Part shown: positions 17,727 through 26,855 of the stretch, piece by piece | Numbering within the stretch: the stretch's first letter is position 1 | How the letters are laid out: every line of letters begins with the position of its first letter | Program-made: the position numbers and the translations under genes | Notes under the pieces: model-generated | What the model saw: only the letters and a program-made list of their open reading frames with translations | Databases searched by the model: none | What the model was told of the DNA's origin: nothing | NCBI RefSeq assembly: GCF_025152405.1 | Contig: NZ_CP102292.1 | Coordinates: 186,001 to 250,000 of the forward strand | Direction: 5' to 3' | DNA length: 64,000 nt | DNA from: [Ruminococcus] lactaris ATCC 29176 | GTDB taxonomy: Bacteria; Bacillota; Clostridia; Lachnospirales; Lachnospiraceae

Positions 17727-18915
17727 ATTTTTCTTCAACTGTTCTGTGATAGATTGCTGTATGTTGATTGCTGGTATAATTAGCAATGCTTTCAGTAGCA
17801 GATTGTACTTGTAATATTCCAGTCAGTTTTTTAGCAACTTCAAGATTCGTATTTGGATACAGATGACCATAAGTGCCGAGTGTTGTCTGTATTTTTTCAT
17901 GTCCTAAACGTTCCTTGATAAGTAAAGGATTTTCGCCCATGCTGATAAGCAATGAAGCGTGTGAATGTCGCAAGGCATGAATTTTAATACGATGAACACC
18001 TGCTAAATTTGACAACTTTTCCAAAGCTCTGGGAAGCGTTGTTTTACTGGTTGGAGTTCCGTTATAACTTAGTACAAGTGGACAATCGGGAAGAACCTGT
18101 TGCTGAACACTTTGCCAAGCCTTTAGCTCATTGAGTGTATCTGAATCAATATAAATAGTACGGATACTTGCCTGTGTTTTCGGCTCAACGAATTTATAGT
18201 CCGTCATTGTTCGGTAATATAATGTTTTGGTAATGCTAAGCAAGCCTGTTTCAAAATCTATGTCTGACCAATGTAATGCTGACGCTTCGCCAATTCGCAT
18301 ACCAGTCATAAATAATAACCAGAACGATATAAACAGATAATGTTCATAATAGTCTTTCTTACAGAGTAAGGAAATAACCTTTTGAAATTCTTCTAATGTC
18401 CAGAAATCAACTTTGGTTTTCTTGCTTTTGATATTGCCTATCATACGAGAAGGATTTTTCTTCGCAATTCCAAGAACAATAGCTCTGTCAAATGCGATAG
18501 AAAGCATTCCCTGTACGATACGAATGTAATTAGGGCTAAAATCTTTTGCAAGTTTCAACTGCCAGTTTTGAACATGGATAGGTTCGATTTCGTCTGTTTC
18601 CATTTTGTAGAAATAGGAAAAATGTTTCTTGATGGTAGTAGCACGATTAAGATAAGTGCTTTCTTTTACCTGTGTTTTATACCATGGCAGGTAGGTTTCT
18701 TCTATAAATTGCTGAAAAGAAACGCCATCTTTTTTTGTTGTTAATTCTTCGGTAGAAGCTAACACCAGTTTTGAATATTCTTCCTTTGCTTCTTTTTTCG
18801 TTCTGAATCCACTTCGGTATTTTTGTATCTGTTTTCCGGTAATGGGATTGTAGCCTAAATTAGCTCTGAAATAATAAGTCCCGTTATCTGCTTTCTTAAT
18901 AGGGTCTTTTGCCAT
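17725..18915 (-). CDS. int: ICE tyrosine recombinase (integrase)
   Basis: 396 residues from ATG 18915 (AAGGAGAG upstream, KDPIKKADNG start). An N-terminal arm-binding domain (about 1-55, GTYYFRANLGYNPITGKQIQ) precedes a core-binding SAM-like domain (65-160). The catalytic domain has Arg207 (GMRIGEA), His313-x-x-Arg316 (HALRH), His339 and nucleophile Tyr349 (GTYGHLYP). All five key residues are present, so it should be active. It catalyses ICE integration and excision at the guaA end. It lies last in the leftward transcription unit, next to the attachment site, as in Tn916. Confidence 0.95.
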   Translation of the reverse strand: MAKDPIKKADNGTYYFRANLGYNPITGKQIQKYRSGFRTKKEAKEEYSKLVLASTEELTTKKDGVSFQQFIEETYLPWYKTQVKESTYLNRATTIKKHFSYFYKMETDEIEPIHVQNWQLKLAKDFSPNYIRIVQGMLSIAFDRAIVLGIAKKNPSRMIGNIKSKKTKVDFWTLEEFQKVISLLCKKDYYEHYLFISFWLLFMTGMRIGEASALHWSDIDFETGLLSITKTLYYRTMTDYKFVEPKTQASIRTIYIDSDTLNELKAWQSVQQQVLPDCPLVLSYNGTPTSKTTLPRALEKLSNLAGVHRIKIHALRHSHASLLISMGENPLLIKERLGHEKIQTTLGTYGHLYPNTNLEVAKKLTGILQVQSATESIANYTSNQHTAIYHRTVEEK

Positions 18916-18950
18916 GATTTCTCTCCTTACATGATATGCAAGAAGTACAA

Positions 18951-19145
18951 TCAATCGTTTGTGTCTGATAATGTAATCCCTAATAATTCTTCCACGGCTT
19001 CTTTGGGTACCCTGTCCAATTTACGGGATTGGTAATAAGTATGCCCTTTTTCAATCATAAGTTTTTTTGCTTTTCTTATGATGTCTGCCGAGAAAGAAGT
19101 TCCATAACCTAGTGCTATGAGGTCTTTTTTTGTTACGGTAATCAT
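18951..19145 (-). CDS. DUF3173 small DNA-binding protein (excisionase position)
   Basis: 64 residues from ATG 19145, with AAAGGAGG 5 nt upstream. The MITVTKKDLIALGYG...AKKLMIEKG pattern with VPKEAVEELLGI is the DUF3173 family, found directly upstream of integrases in Tn916-like elements. It has a winged-helix-like composition and is basic. It is probably the recombination directionality factor that favours excision; this is inferred from position rather than sequence. It ends 35 bp before the integrase start and is probably co-transcribed. Confidence 0.75.
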   Translation of the reverse strand: MITVTKKDLIALGYGTSFSADIIRKAKKLMIEKGHTYYQSRKLDRVPKEAVEELLGITLSDTND

Positions 19146-19639
19146 AATCCTCCTTTCCATAGACCAGATAAGGAAATCTCAATATCTTGTCTATCAGTAT
19201 ATCAAATGATGAGCAAAAAAGCTCTATTAAGATGATTTTTTCTTGCAAAATCGTTGTTAGATAGTTTTACAAGCAATCAGACGGCTTCGGCAAGCTCCGC
19301 TGGTATCTCAACCATTCCCATTCCTGTGGGCTGAACCGTGTCATACGGGTGTATCATTATCCTGTGTTGCAGGTCATGGCAGAACGACTTTTCCAACGGT
19401 CGCTCCCAGATCATTGCATGAATCGCTATCTCCCGATTGGAAAAGTCACGGCGTACAACCTCTGATGGCTCACTGCAAGCACAAACGTATCTGACTGCTT
19501 TATTCACTTGTCAAAGAACTGTTAGGCTCTTGTCAGCCTGTATCAATTCATTTTTGCAAATGGACTGATACAGAATGATAAGAAAAAGCGGAACAGGAAA
19601 GAGGGGAGTTTGTTAAATCATGCTCCGCTCAAATATTAC
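19146..19639. other. Gene-poor ICE stretch upstream of the excisionase-like gene
   Basis: It contains an 8-bp inverted repeat, CTGTATCA (19538-19545) with TGATACAG (19566-19573). It also contains an open frame on the minus strand at 19277-19507 starting at GTG (MNKAVRYVCACSEPSEVV..., 76 residues). That frame has two close Cys and protein-like composition but no ribosome binding site; I cannot assign a family and doubt it is a gene. In Tn916 this interval carries the promoter of xis and int. Confidence 0.4.
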
Positions 19640-19879
19640 TTAATGTTCGTCTATTTCAAATTCACATATCATTTTCAAAAGGGCTTCTCTGATACGTCCC
19701 TTTAATTCCATATCAACCACAATGTATACGTTACCGTATTCATCATAAAATGGGCGTAAACAACATTTTGATATGTAGGCTTCATAGAACAGCAACAGCT
19801 TTTCTATGGCGTTTTCGTTACCGTCTACGGCTGATGATATGAGAAAAAATGATGGAAGTGTGTGTTGCTTATTCTTCAT
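19640..19879 (-). CDS. orf8: Tn916 Orf8-like helix-turn-helix protein
   Basis: 79 residues. It belongs to the helix-turn-helix conjugative-transposon-like family: FFLISSAVDGNENAIEKLLLFYEAYISKCC, then a compact LRPFYDEYGNVYIVVDMELKGRIREALLKMI. In Tn916 the Orf7/Orf8 pair is transcribed from a tetracycline-responsive leader and turns on excision and transfer genes. Its start overlaps the end of the Orf7 gene by 11 bp, so the two are translationally coupled. Confidence 0.8.
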   Translation of the reverse strand: MKNKQHTLPSFFLISSAVDGNENAIEKLLLFYEAYISKCCLRPFYDEYGNVYIVVDMELKGRIREALLKMICEFEIDEH

Positions 19880-20300
19880 TTGTTTTCTTCTCCTTTAACT
19901 GCTTTCTGATTTCTTCAAGTGAATTTCTTCTGTGCCTGTATGATGTGCTTCGGTTAATGTTCAGCTTTTCGCCTATCTCCGAATCACTCATATCCAAGAA
20001 GAAAAACATCAATACAATGTTCCGGCTCTGCTCCGGCAACTGTTTCAGTGCTTCTGCAAGTTCTTCGTCAAGTACACGGATTTCTGTACCGCACACATCG
20101 AATGTTGTATATTCACTTTCGTAATCGTCCCATACAATCAATTTCTCAACAACAATCTCTGGAAGCTCACAAAAGGATACTTCCTTTGCCTGTCGTCTGG
20201 CTAATTCCTTGCGGTAGTTACGGGCAATGCCTTTCACAACCTTTTTGAGCTTACAGTCAAACTGACACTGTATTGTCTTTTGGAAGTCTGATGGTTTCAA
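19869..20300 (-). CDS. orf7: Tn916 Orf7-like sigma-70-family factor
   Basis: 143 residues. TTG 20300 (encoding KPSDFQKTIQ) is chosen because AAAGGGGG lies 8 nt upstream and Tn916 Orf7 also begins MKPSSFQ. The C-terminus has a sigma region 4 helix-turn-helix: LPEQSRNIVLMFFFLDMSDSEIGEKLNINRSTSYRHRRNSLEEI. In Tn916 this factor raises expression of excision and conjugation functions. It probably drives the leftward Orf8-excisionase-integrase unit. Confidence 0.85.
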   Translation of the reverse strand: MKPSDFQKTIQCQFDCKLKKVVKGIARNYRKELARRQAKEVSFCELPEIVVEKLIVWDDYESEYTTFDVCGTEIRVLDEELAEALKQLPEQSRNIVLMFFFLDMSDSEIGEKLNINRSTSYRHRRNSLEEIRKQLKEKKTNEE

Positions 20301-20306
20301 AATCAC

Positions 20307-20797
20307 ACCCCCTTTCTCTATAAAGTGAAAAGTATGTATCCCTCTTTCCGCACCATATCTGTACGGCAGGGTGTGATTTGTTGCAGGATTGAAAAAATTT
20401 TTTGTAAATATGAAAACAGCCTATTTGCATCAATAACAAATAGACTGTTTTTAAAACATCTGATATATGAGTTTTTAATTCATGTTCAAGGACTGATGAT
20501 GTACTGAGAAAAAAACGGAATAAATTCGGTTGTTGGTATAGACTGCCTGTTTTACTTAGAATCACAAATTGCTCCTTGACCAGAGCAATCCTGTGAAAAT
20601 AGAAACAGGACAGCTCTGGTTATACCAAAACCGTCCCTATATTTTTGGACATTATAAAAGAGATTACCCACAGAACGGTTTTTTTTATTTACCGAACTAG
20701 GTAATACTTTATTTGAATTTATAGTGCATATAATATGAGTTTTTAATACATTCTAATCGCACAACATGAAGTATAAACTCATGCTAGGTGATTAAAA
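20307..20797. other. 490-bp control region between orf7 and the HTH regulator
   Basis: No gene is supported. It holds a strong hairpin with AACAGCCTATTTG (20415-20427) and CAAATAGACTGTT (20437-20449) ending in T, which can stop rightward transcripts and probably leftward ones. A second stem CCAGAGC...GCTCTGG with an inner CCTGT/ACAGG lies at about 20578-20620. A TATAAT at 20731-20736 could be the -10 of the rightward regulator. This is the place of the Tn916 attenuation leader. Confidence 0.5.
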
Positions 20798-20961
20798 ATG
20801 AGGAAAAAGAAAGATACACACAGCTTTGATTTTCGTCCTTTAGGACTGGCAATCAGAGAAGCCAGAGAGAAAGCAGGGCTTTCCAGAAATGATTTAGGCG
20901 ATAAAGTCTTTTACGGAGAACGTCATATCGCAGATATTGAAAATATCGGAAAACACCCTAG

Positions 20962-22247
20962 TACAAAAGTTTTTAAATAAATGGACTATATTTCTTTTCT
21001 GTAGTATACTGTTCTCATCAAATCAAAAGGAGCATTAAACTATGGGAAGAAAAGCATCCACTATTAATCTTAGCGAGGACGAACGTTTATATCTTGAAAC
21101 TCAGATGCGTGCAAGAACAATTCAAGCCCAGACAGTAATTCGGGCAAGAATTTTACTACTCAAAGCAGAAGGTATTTCAGTTGACCATATTGCAGACAAA
21201 GTAGGAATGAATCGCAAAAGCGTCATGCTCTGTATCAATAAATACCTTGAGGGTGGTGTGGAAAATGCTCTGTTTGATGCACCCGGTCGTGGCAGGAATG
21301 CTGAAATAACCGATGATGAAAAAGCCTGGATAATAAATATCGCCTGTCAGAAGCCTGTCAATCTTGGATATTCAGCAGAAGTATGGACGCGTGCTCTTCT
21401 TACAAAACATATTAATAAATTTGCCGAAGAAGCAGGTCATACAAGGTTGTCAACAATCAGTCAGTCAAAGGTCCGCACAATACTGGAAGAAGCGGATATT
21501 AAGCCTAACAAAATAACTTATTACTGCGAAAATCGTGACCCTGATTTTGACCAGAAAATGCATAATGTTCTTCTTGTATATAAACAATTGTCTTTACAGT
21601 TTGACGAGAAGGGACAGCTCATTCCGTTTAAGGAGGATGAACAGGTTGTACATGTACTTTCCTATGATGAAAAACCCGGAATTCAGGCAATTGCCAATAC
21701 CACAGAAGACCTCTTGCCGGATGAAAATCACAAGACGGTCAGCCGTGATTATGAATATAAACGTCTTGGAACTATTTCACTGCTTGCTGGAATCGACTTA
21801 CAAACAGGGGAGGCAATTCCGCTTGTAAAAGATAAACACAGCAGCAAGGAATATATTGAGTTTCTAAAAATACTTGATTCAAAATATCCGGAGACTGACC
21901 GGATTCGTCTGGTATTGGATAATCTGAAAGTTCATTCTTCAGAGGAAACCCGAAAATACCTTGCGACAAAGCCGGGAAGATTTGAATTTGTGTTTACTCC
22001 CAAGCATGGTTCATGGTTGAATCTTGTTGAGGGATTCTTTAGTAAACTCACACGTCAGATGCTAAAAGGCATACGTGTAAAAACTAAGGATGAACTTGTG
22101 CAGCGTATCTATAGATACTTCGATGAAGTAAACGAACAACCTGTCGTATATCACTGGAAGTATAAGCTTGAAGAAATTAATTCAAGTGAAGAGGTGGTGG
22201 TTGATACGTTGCCAATTCAAAAGTCCAGTTAATTAATAACGGTTATA
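20962..22247 (+). mobile_element. IS630-family insertion sequence, copy 1 (1,286 bp)
   Basis: Ends are TACAAAAGTTTTT and (reverse complement) TATAACCGTTATT; the imperfect terminal inverted repeats extend about 27 bp to TGGACT. CTAG is present on both sides (20958-20961 and 22248-22251), giving a 4-bp target duplication. The second copy at 45916-47201 has exactly the same length and apparently the same sequence, so transposition was recent. Confidence 0.9.
21042..22232 (+). CDS. IS630-family transposase, copy 1
   Basis: 396 residues. An N-terminal double helix-turn-helix (about 10-130: AEGISVDHIADKVGMNRKSVMLCINKYLEGG) is followed by a DDE domain with SYDEKPGIQ, RLVLDNLKVHSS and SWLNLVEGFFSKL providing the three acidic residues. 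AAAGGAG lies 9-10 nt before the ATG. One intact frame without a programmed frameshift. The gene reads rightward within the interrupted regulator. Confidence 0.95.
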   Translation: MGRKASTINLSEDERLYLETQMRARTIQAQTVIRARILLLKAEGISVDHIADKVGMNRKSVMLCINKYLEGGVENALFDAPGRGRNAEITDDEKAWIINIACQKPVNLGYSAEVWTRALLTKHINKFAEEAGHTRLSTISQSKVRTILEEADIKPNKITYYCENRDPDFDQKMHNVLLVYKQLSLQFDEKGQLIPFKEDEQVVHVLSYDEKPGIQAIANTTEDLLPDENHKTVSRDYEYKRLGTISLLAGIDLQTGEAIPLVKDKHSSKEYIEFLKILDSKYPETDRIRLVLDNLKVHSSEETRKYLATKPGRFEFVFTPKHGSWLNLVEGFFSKLTRQMLKGIRVKTKDELVQRIYRYFDEVNEQPVVYHWKYKLEEINSSEEVVVDTLPIQKSS

Positions 22248-22578
22248 CTAGCTTTCAGTTATTCCATGATTTAGTTACAATGTTCAATATATCTGTTGAC
22301 GAGTATTTCTATCCAGCGAAGAATGTTGAGAAAAACACAGCCCGCCGTCAGATAGATTCGTCACTTGATTTATTGAGTGATAATGAATTAAAAATCATTC
22401 AAGGTACGATTGACGGTATCTTGAACAGCAGAGAGAATAAGAAGTGATTTGCTTCTTGTTTTCTCTGTTTTCCTATACAGATTCTTCAACATTTATTTGT
22501 TGATCTGCTCCGCAGGCAACAAATAAGAGCCGACTATCCTTATTTCTTTATCGTAAATTTACTTGTTACACAGTAATG

Positions 22579-22619
22579 AAAAAAGCCAATAGTTTGTAAC
22601 TGGACTTTACAAACTATTG
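22579..22619 (-). terminator. Terminator of the ABC transporter/kinase cargo operon
   Basis: Read leftward, the 12-bp perfect stem CAATAGTTTGTA / TACAAACTATTG (22608-22619 with 22587-22598) is followed by GGCTTTTTTC, about 60 bp after the kinase stop. Confidence 0.8.
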
Positions 22620-22678
22620 ACTTTACATTTTGATGTCCACTCTTCAATGAATTATCATACGAATATATCTTCAATACT

Positions 22679-23578
22679 TTATAATTCAAGAGTAATAATA
22701 AGGCTATTGGCATGTACTTTTGCAACAATATTTCCGCCAAGAATGGCAACAAGTGTTTTTACTACCGCAAGTCCCAATCCTGTACTTCCATTATGTCTTG
22801 ATTTATCGCCTGTATAAAAACGGTCAAAAAGTCGATTGCAATCAATTTCTGAACTGTCACTCATTGGATTTTCAATGGTAAATATAATATTATTATTTTC
22901 TTTCTCCATAAGTGTTATTTTTATCGTTCCAACAGAATACTTAATTGCATTTGTCAACAGATTTTGTAAAATTCGTTCTACCATATTTTTATCAGAATAT
23001 ACGTATATTGAATAATCTGGGAGATTTATTTCGGGTAAAATATTCTCCTTTTCTAATGCAACGGCATTTTCCGTAATTAAATTTATTAACATATTAGATA
23101 TATTAAACTTTTCTTTTTCTGGAACTGTCTGCTGTTCCTCCAAAATAGAAAGGTCATAGAATGTTTCTACCAATTCTTTCATTTTTTCGGCTTTGCTAAA
23201 AATCACTTTTACACGCTGTGCTTGACTGGATTCCAAATTTTCTTTTTGCAATAATTGTAAATGACCAAGAATGACTGTAAGAGGTGTACGCAAATCATGT
23301 GATATATTAGCAACAGATTCTTTTAAATACTCTTCATTGCGTAATACGCCTGCAACAGCCTGTCGTTGTCTGATATTATATTGATTCAATATACCAGCCA
23401 GTCTTTCTAAATCTTTATCAATCAACGAAATGTCTAACATCTGCTGTGAATTTCCAGAATTCAATTCATTAACTTGATCCGCAAGATTACGGATTTGTTT
23501 TTTTAATTGAATATATCGAAATAGCAGTATTACTAAAAATATTGTTATGATAATTAAAATCCATTCTATGTTAGACAT
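22679..23578 (-). CDS. Sensor histidine kinase of the cargo ABC system
   Basis: 299 residues from ATG 23578 (GGTGGAG upstream). One N-terminal membrane helix (about 6-22) is followed by a dimerisation/phosphoacceptor domain with His94 in ANISHDLRTPLTVILGH. The HATPase domain has an N box (LQNLLTNAIKYS), F box (LFDRFYTGDKS) and G box (GSTGLGLAVVKTLV). There is almost no extracellular loop, as in intramembrane-sensing kinases linked to antimicrobial-peptide ABC transporters. It starts about 10 bp after the second permease and closes the operon, while its response regulator opens it. Confidence 0.9.
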   Translation of the reverse strand: MSNIEWILIIITIFLVILLFRYIQLKKQIRNLADQVNELNSGNSQQMLDISLIDKDLERLAGILNQYNIRQRQAVAGVLRNEEYLKESVANISHDLRTPLTVILGHLQLLQKENLESSQAQRVKVIFSKAEKMKELVETFYDLSILEEQQTVPEKEKFNISNMLINLITENAVALEKENILPEINLPDYSIYVYSDKNMVERILQNLLTNAIKYSVGTIKITLMEKENNNIIFTIENPMSDSSEIDCNRLFDRFYTGDKSRHNGSTGLGLAVVKTLVAILGGNIVAKVHANSLIITLEL

Positions 23579-23587
23579 TTTCTCCAC

Positions 23588-24325
23588 CTATTTAAAATCA
23601 CATTTACAAAATTTTATCCACGAAAGCAATACCAATATACCAGACCATATACATCCTACTAAAATAGCTATCGGTTGAAAAAAGGTTTTCATGCTGACAA
23701 CGATTCTGATTTGATAAGTAGGTAAAAAACCGACTGGTAATCTCAACATCATTCCATAGCCAAGATATAAGCTAAGACCAAAAATAATAATTACTGTAAC
23801 CGAAGTTGCTTTTACAGCATCCTGTAAATAGCAACAAATAAGTATTGCAATTAGAAATATCGCACTATTAAGCAGACAAGAATAAATGATTGCTTTTATA
23901 ATATTGTAAAAAAACATTCCCACGTCTGCAACACCAAAGCGTCCAAATTCCCTTATGCACCCTGAAACTGGATAGACAAGAGCCATAAGATTAAAAGCAA
24001 TTAAATACGATATTATTTTACTTGTAAAAATTTGTTTTCTGGAATGTCCAGCACTGACCTCTAAGTTTATTGTTCTCTTAGAAAATTCCTGTCCTAAAAT
24101 CAATGCAAGTATAGCCGACATGATGATAAGAAGAAACGTAGAATCATACACCATTCCATTAAAAATATCAGCAAGAGAAGAAGCAATTTCTTCTGTCGAT
24201 CCCATGACCTCTGTAACATAAGTATCTGCTGTAAAAAATCCTAAAATAAATATTCCAATCATACCACACCAGTAAATAGAATTATGTAACAACTGATATT
24301 TTTCCAGTTTTAATAATTTATCCAT
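23588..24325 (-). CDS. ABC-2-type permease subunit B
   Basis: 245 residues from ATG 24325 with GGAGGTG upstream. Six hydrophobic segments are visible (for example SIYWCGMIGIFILGFFTA, TFLLIIMSAILALILGQEF, CLLNSAIFLIAILICCYL). EFSKRTINLEVSAGHSRKQIF is the short cytoplasmic motif typical of lantibiotic-immunity/bacitracin-type ABC-2 permeases. It is adjacent to a second, related permease and probably forms a heterodimer with it, powered by the ATPase at 26964-27893. Confidence 0.85.
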   Translation of the reverse strand: MDKLLKLEKYQLLHNSIYWCGMIGIFILGFFTADTYVTEVMGSTEEIASSLADIFNGMVYDSTFLLIIMSAILALILGQEFSKRTINLEVSAGHSRKQIFTSKIISYLIAFNLMALVYPVSGCIREFGRFGVADVGMFFYNIIKAIIYSCLLNSAIFLIAILICCYLQDAVKATSVTVIIIFGLSLYLGYGMMLRLPVGFLPTYQIRIVVSMKTFFQPIAILVGCIWSGILVLLSWIKFCKCDFK

Positions 24326-24340
24326 AAAAAACACCTCCGG

Positions 24341-25036
24341 TTATTTCAAGTCTGTATGTAAAAAAACACTACCTGCAATGAAATATAAAATAAAATTCCA
24401 TAAAAAATCTACAAGCAAGCAAAAGTTTGTCGAATAGACCTTTTGCAATGAAATTAACCTAAGTTGTCCCATTGGTATTATTCTGCTGATTATTTGTGCA
24501 GATTCACTGTTCAGCAAAAAAATCATAACAAAAAATAAAACCATTGAAACTGTCAGTGTTTTCCCCATATCACGAAAAATAAAAGCAAAAAATATCGGTA
24601 ATGCACACAGTGTTATCATGGCAAACAGAGTTAGTAAAACCATAGTATATGTGCTATCATTCCAAAAAAGTTTTTCTCCAATATAAAATTGACTAATAAT
24701 TCCATGTACAAATAATGGAAATACCAGAATGATAATACAACCTATTTGAGATACAATTAACTTTACTCTAAATATAGAACTTCTTTTATGTCCGGCAGTA
24801 ATATAAGTATTTAAAGTTCTTCCACTAAAATCACTTCCAATGAACAATGCTATAAACACTATACTCAAAAAATAGAGTAACGGAATATTGTATAATGATG
24901 CCATAATTAAGTTTGAAGAGCGTTCTTTACTATCTAACAGCAATATGCTACTTAAAAGGAGATTGAATATTCCAATTCCCCAAAAATACCAACTGTGAAA
25001 CAACTTATATAACTCAGTTTTTAGGAGATTTGACAT
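24341..25036 (-). CDS. ABC-2-type permease subunit A
   Basis: 231 residues with about six membrane helices. FIGSDFSGRTLNTYITAGHKRSSIFRVKL matches the corresponding motif of subunit B, so the two are paralogues. AGGGAGGAAC lies directly before the ATG. In the original operon this ribosome binding site overlapped the stop codon of the ABC ATPase gene; the IS110-type element now separates them by about 1.9 kb. The protein itself is intact. Confidence 0.85.
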   Translation of the reverse strand: MSNLLKTELYKLFHSWYFWGIGIFNLLLSSILLLDSKERSSNLIMASLYNIPLLYFLSIVFIALFIGSDFSGRTLNTYITAGHKRSSIFRVKLIVSQIGCIIILVFPLFVHGIISQFYIGEKLFWNDSTYTMVLLTLFAMITLCALPIFFAFIFRDMGKTLTVSMVLFFVMIFLLNSESAQIISRIIPMGQLRLISLQKVYSTNFCLLVDFLWNFILYFIAGSVFLHTDLK

Positions 25037-25056
25037 CTTTTGTTCCTCCCTATATA

Positions 25057-25560
25057 GTCAAGTCTTTTTTCCTTATTTTTCAAGGGATTTTTAGTTCCAT
25101 ATCTCAGATGAATGAGCCAAGAAGATGGACATTTCTCTGTATCTGGTACGAAAATAGAGGGGTTGGGGTACACAAAATAAAACGTCATCATTTTCGTTCT
25201 ACATGGCCTTGTGTATACCCTCCCATCTACGGCAGCGAACCTCCCGTGTCTACCAGGATCACCCGCATTTCTGCCGGGTCCTAACTTCCTTCGTCCCGCC
25301 TGTCCATAACCAGGGTGTCAGCTTAGCTCCTCTACAGGGTCATGCCCTATGGTGATTATTCCTGCCGACTACTGGCTCATTCTTTTTTGTTTTAAGTCTT
25401 ACTGACCTGTTTAAGTATCAATACCTCACGGCACCTTACGGCGGACGTTTTCCCGACTCGGTCTTCATACTTCTCAGCCTTCCTGTCACAGCTGAATTCA
25501 ACTCTCCGCAGCTATTTCTGAAAGTTCAATTCAACTGTGACAGAACATTACCTGTTTGTC
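25057..25560 (-). ncRNA. Candidate guide (bridge/seek) RNA region of the IS110-type element
   Basis: This stretch between the transposase stop and the element end has no coding frame of note. It holds a long stem-loop: CTGTCACAG (25483-25491) with CTGTGACAG (25535-25543), extended inward by TGAATT/AATTCA with one mismatch. IS110-family recombinases are known to use an RNA from a non-coding end to choose donor and target. In the IS1111 group that region lies downstream of the transposase, as here. RNA ends cannot be read from the sequence. Confidence 0.5.
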
Positions 25561-25568
25561 TCTGCTTA

Positions 25569-26855
25569 CTACGCTGCCTGCAACTGTGGCCTTCTGATAT
25601 CACTCATCAGTTTCATTGGGTCATAATCCACACCCTTTGTCAGGATTGTGTAGAATACCCTAATAATCTTACATGCCACTGCTACTACTGACTGCATCTT
25701 CTTTAACGGGTTTTCTTTACGGGTTCGATAATACTCATGTATTTCCTTAAACTCAGCATTCTTCCCCACCAGTGATATCGCAGCTTCATACAGCACATAT
25801 CTCAGCCGTTTTCTGCCTCTGTAGCTGATCCGGCTCTCTCCATTGTGCTTTCCGGAATCATTTGCCACGATTGCATATCCCGCCAGCTTCTGCAGCTGCT
25901 TCGGATTATCAAAACGTCCAATGTCACCTACTTCTGCAATAAATCCGCTGACTGTAATCAATCCGATTCCTTTGATTTCCATCAGTTTATCAACATATGG
26001 AATCGTCTTCAGTTTTTCCTCTATAGTTTGGAGCAGTTCCTCCATCCTTGACACATATACATCCATGTCATTCAGCAGATTCTTCAATTCAATCCTTGCC
26101 GCTTCCGGTGCTTCCTTACTTCCAACGCTATGCTCTGCAGCTGATACCAGGATCTTTGCCCTCTTCATTCCAGTGCCTCGCAGCTTCGCGTTTCTCCAAA
26201 TCTGGTTTACACCGTTCACTCCAAGTATTCTGATATCCTCCGGCAATGGAGCTTCCTTGAGTATCATTCGTCCGCTGACTGCCATTAAATCCCCATAAAC
26301 GTCTTTATATTCAGGAAAATAAATGGCAAACCATCTAGCGATTCGATTCTTGATTCTTGTTAGCTCTTCCTGCGTCTGGAAACGAAGATTCGATAAGCTC
26401 CTGATCTCCGCATAAATACCGGTTGGTATGTAGGGATAAGAGAAGCGTCCTTCATTGACCAGTGCCGCAATCGTCTTTGGATCCTTACGGTCATTCTTAT
26501 TGGGATTGTTGTCATCCAGCTCTTTCGACTTCTTGACATGGTGCGGATTCACATGTACAGGCTTCATCCCGCTGTCCTGCAGGAATTTCCCCAGTGCAAA
26601 CCAGTAATGACCGGTCGGCTCCATTCCGGGAATTACAGCTGTTTTACCTTGCTTTTCTGCGATATCTTCCACCCATGCCTTGAACATCATGAAACCCGCC
26701 TCAGTATTACTGAATTCCAGCGGCTTCTTTGTATATTCATAGTTCCGCCAATCAAATGCCCTGGCAAAATGAGTTTCACTGCCGACATCAATTCCAACAA
26801 TCAAAGTTTTTTCAGTTATGGATGCAATTTTTGCGTTCTGTGTGTTACAATTCAT
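25569..26855 (-). CDS. IS110-family transposase (DEDD recombinase)
   Basis: 428 residues. The N-terminal RuvC-like DEDD domain has VGIDVGSETH, PGMEPTGHYW and KNDRKDPKT carrying the acidic residues. A coiled-coil region (EELLQTIEEKLKTI) follows, then the C-terminal transposase_20 domain (MEIKGIGLITVSGFIAEVGDIGRFDNPKQLQKLAGYA...SGKHNGESRISYRGRKRLRYVLYEAA), which bears the serine nucleophile region. Full length. It reads leftward, the same way as the operon it interrupts. Confidence 0.95.
   Translation of the reverse strand: MNCNTQNAKIASITEKTLIVGIDVGSETHFARAFDWRNYEYTKKPLEFSNTEAGFMMFKAWVEDIAEKQGKTAVIPGMEPTGHYWFALGKFLQDSGMKPVHVNPHHVKKSKELDDNNPNKNDRKDPKTIAALVNEGRFSYPYIPTGIYAEIRSLSNLRFQTQEELTRIKNRIARWFAIYFPEYKDVYGDLMAVSGRMILKEAPLPEDIRILGVNGVNQIWRNAKLRGTGMKRAKILVSAAEHSVGSKEAPEAARIELKNLLNDMDVYVSRMEELLQTIEEKLKTIPYVDKLMEIKGIGLITVSGFIAEVGDIGRFDNPKQLQKLAGYAIVANDSGKHNGESRISYRGRKRLRYVLYEAAISLVGKNAEFKEIHEYYRTRKENPLKKMQSVVAVACKIIRVFYTILTKGVDYDPMKLMSDIRRPQLQAA

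Larger units (their letters stand above)
20798..22447 (+). pseudogene. XRE/Cro-type ICE regulator interrupted by IS630-type element
   Basis: The 5' part encodes FRPLGLAIREAREKAGLSRNDLGDKVFYGERHIADIENIGKHPS. The frame resumes after the insertion with FQLFHDLVTMFNISVDEYFYP...DSSLDLLSDNELKIIQGTIDGILNSRENKK and TGA at 22445-22447. Removing the insertion and one CTAG copy restores an uninterrupted protein of about 120 residues. It is a helix-turn-helix repressor, placed divergently from orf7 as orf9 is in Tn916. The broken gene would give only the N-terminal HTH half plus a few foreign residues. Confidence 0.88.

Noticed and set aside
19277-19507. 76-residue minus-strand frame upstream of the excisionase-like gene
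   Set aside because: GTG start without ribosome binding site and no recognised family; reported only inside the intergenic entry.
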